Shown: positions 14,555 through 15,417 of the stretch, piece by piece
Layout of the letters: every line of letters begins with the position of its first letter
How positions within the stretch are numbered: position 1 is the first letter of the stretch
Assembly (NCBI GenBank): GCA_902826155.1
Contig: CADEDU010000001.1
Span: 1-15,417 of the forward strand
Reading direction: 5' to 3'
From: an uncultured beta proteobacterium
GTDB taxonomy: Bacteria; Pseudomonadota; Gammaproteobacteria; Burkholderiales; SG8-39
DNA: 15,417 nucleotides
The notes under the pieces: model-generated
Told to the model about the DNA's origin: nothing
Seen by the model: the letters and a program-made list of their open reading frames with translations, nothing else
Databases searched by the model: none
Program-made: the position numbers and the translations under genes

Positions 14555-15415
14555 ATGGCCAGGCGAGCACTGCTTATCGGCATCAACCGGTATCGGGTCC
14601 CGGGCGCGGATCTGCGCGGCTGCGTGAACGACGTGAAGAATCTCGCCGCGGCCTTGCGCGAGCTGTGCGGATTCGCAGCGAAGGACATCGCAACGCTGCT
14701 CGATGCCCAGGCGACGAAGAAGAACATCCAGACCGGCGTCCAGTCGCTGCTGCGCGGGGCGAAGAAGGGCGATGTGCTGTTGCTGCACTTTTCCGGCCAC
14801 GGGTCCAACGTGCCTGACAACGACGGCGACGAAGCCGATCAGCGCGATGAGATCCTCTGTCCGTACGACCTGGACTGGAAGGCGCCGCTCAGTGACGACT
14901 GGCTGCGCCGCACGTTCGATCGTCTGCCCGCCGGCGTTGCATTGACGCTGACCATGGATTGCTGCCACTCCGGGTCGATCACGCGCGCGGTCCTGCCGCC
15001 GGATGCGCCGATCGTCGCACGCTATCTGCCCAGTCCGTGGGATCTGGTTGCCACGGAATCGGGGCGCAAGCTGCGCGGGCGTCGAGTACGCGCGCTCGTG
15101 GCCGGAACGCCGCGCAGCGCCTCGGGTGCGGCTCGCGCGCGCAGCGACGTTGCCGTGGTCGATATCGGCGAGGTACTGATCACCGGCTGCCGCGACACGC
15201 AGACCTCGGCCGATGCGCGCATCGGCGGCAGCTATCACGGTGCGATGACCTACAACCTCGTAGCAGCACTGCGCAAGGCGAAGGGCAAAATCAGCTATCG
15301 CGCGCTGCATGCAGCGATGCTCGAGGCGATTGCCCGGGGCGGGTTCGATCAGGTGCCGCAGCTGGAAGGACGCAAGGCCAACCTGGATCGGCAGTTCCTG
15401 GCACCGATCGAGTAG
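14555..15415 (+). CDS. Caspase-family (metacaspase-like, C14) cysteine peptidase, single domain
   Basis: A 286-residue stand-alone peptidase with no signal peptide, so probably cytosolic. It begins with the family strand RALLIGINRYR (res 4-14), then LRGCVNDVKNL (20-30). The catalytic His82 lies in LLLHFSGHGS (75-84) and is followed by the acidic loop DNDGDEADQRDE (88-99) typical of metacaspases. The catalytic Cys137 lies in TMDCCHSGS (133-141). Later motifs VLITGCRDTQTSADA (207-221) and GAMTYNLVAAL (229-239) complete the p10-like part, and the stop codon closes the gene two bases before the window end. A basic linker (GRKLRGRRVR, 170-179) between the halves may be a self-processing site, since metacaspases prefer Arg/Lys. 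GGAG at 14544-14547 lies seven bases before the ATG, which is why I chose it over upstream in-frame starts. Divergent from the TIR-like membrane protein. Native substrate unknown. Confidence 0.92.
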   Translation: MARRALLIGINRYRVPGADLRGCVNDVKNLAAALRELCGFAAKDIATLLDAQATKKNIQTGVQSLLRGAKKGDVLLLHFSGHGSNVPDNDGDEADQRDEILCPYDLDWKAPLSDDWLRRTFDRLPAGVALTLTMDCCHSGSITRAVLPPDAPIVARYLPSPWDLVATESGRKLRGRRVRALVAGTPRSASGAARARSDVAVVDIGEVLITGCRDTQTSADARIGGSYHGAMTYNLVAALRKAKGKISYRALHAAMLEAIARGGFDQVPQLEGRKANLDRQFLAPIE

Positions 15416-15417
15416 CG

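Noticed and set aside
14410..14820. N-terminal extension of the membrane protein into the caspase gene
   Set aside because: It would overlap about 265 bases of the caspase coding region on the other strand, and the extension lacks any recognisable feature.

Overview
The window is high-GC, densely packed bacterial chromosome. Several features point to a betaproteobacterium, most likely Burkholderiales: a Bug/TctC-type periplasmic receptor, an over-length tandem ('dimeric form') UvrA, and protocatechuate 3,4-dioxygenase genes in the order pcaH-pcaG. This placement is inferred from gene content; there is no rRNA or other phylogenetic marker in the window. I saw no tRNA, rRNA, CRISPR array, insertion sequence or phage gene.

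Layout. Bases 1-3275 (minus) hold the N-terminal ~1091 residues of a tandem UvrA that runs off the left edge. Divergent from it is a short plus-strand operon: an SDR-fold protein without the SDR catalytic Tyr/Lys (3532-4233) and a YibF-like glutathione S-transferase (4257-4868). A lower-GC alpha/beta-hydrolase with a possible Tat-lipoprotein signal follows (4973-5797). Two minus-strand envelope proteins come next: a membrane-anchored M48 zinc metallopeptidase (5972-7843) and a TraB/GumN-family lipoprotein (8126-9163). Then a plus-strand pair: a PaaG-like enoyl-CoA hydratase/isomerase (9438-10229) and a Bug receptor (10247-11221). These converge on pcaHG (minus, 11254-12557), which encodes the two subunits of the ring-cleaving protocatechuate 3,4-dioxygenase. 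The right end has a polytopic membrane protein with a cytosolic TIR-like C-terminal domain (minus, 12676-14409), divergent from a stand-alone metacaspase-like peptidase (plus, 14555-15415).

How the genes may work together. PcaGH would convert protocatechuate to beta-carboxymuconate. The neighbouring Bug receptor and CoA-pathway isomerase would fit uptake and catabolism of an aromatic or organic acid, but the rest of the beta-ketoadipate pathway is not here. The M48 protease and the GumN-like lipoprotein both belong to the cell envelope. The most interesting neighbourhood is the divergent caspase / membrane TIR-like pair, which shares a 145-bp intergenic region containing a 7-bp inverted repeat. 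It could be a regulated-cell-death or defence-type module, but gene adjacency and fold resemblance are the only evidence.

No gap between genes exceeds 300 bases. The largest (3276-3531, 7844-8125, 9164-9437) contain only short repeats, palindromes or nothing I can name. In 9164-9437 I see only the GAGGA ribosome-binding site of the enoyl-CoA hydratase gene, at 9426-9430.
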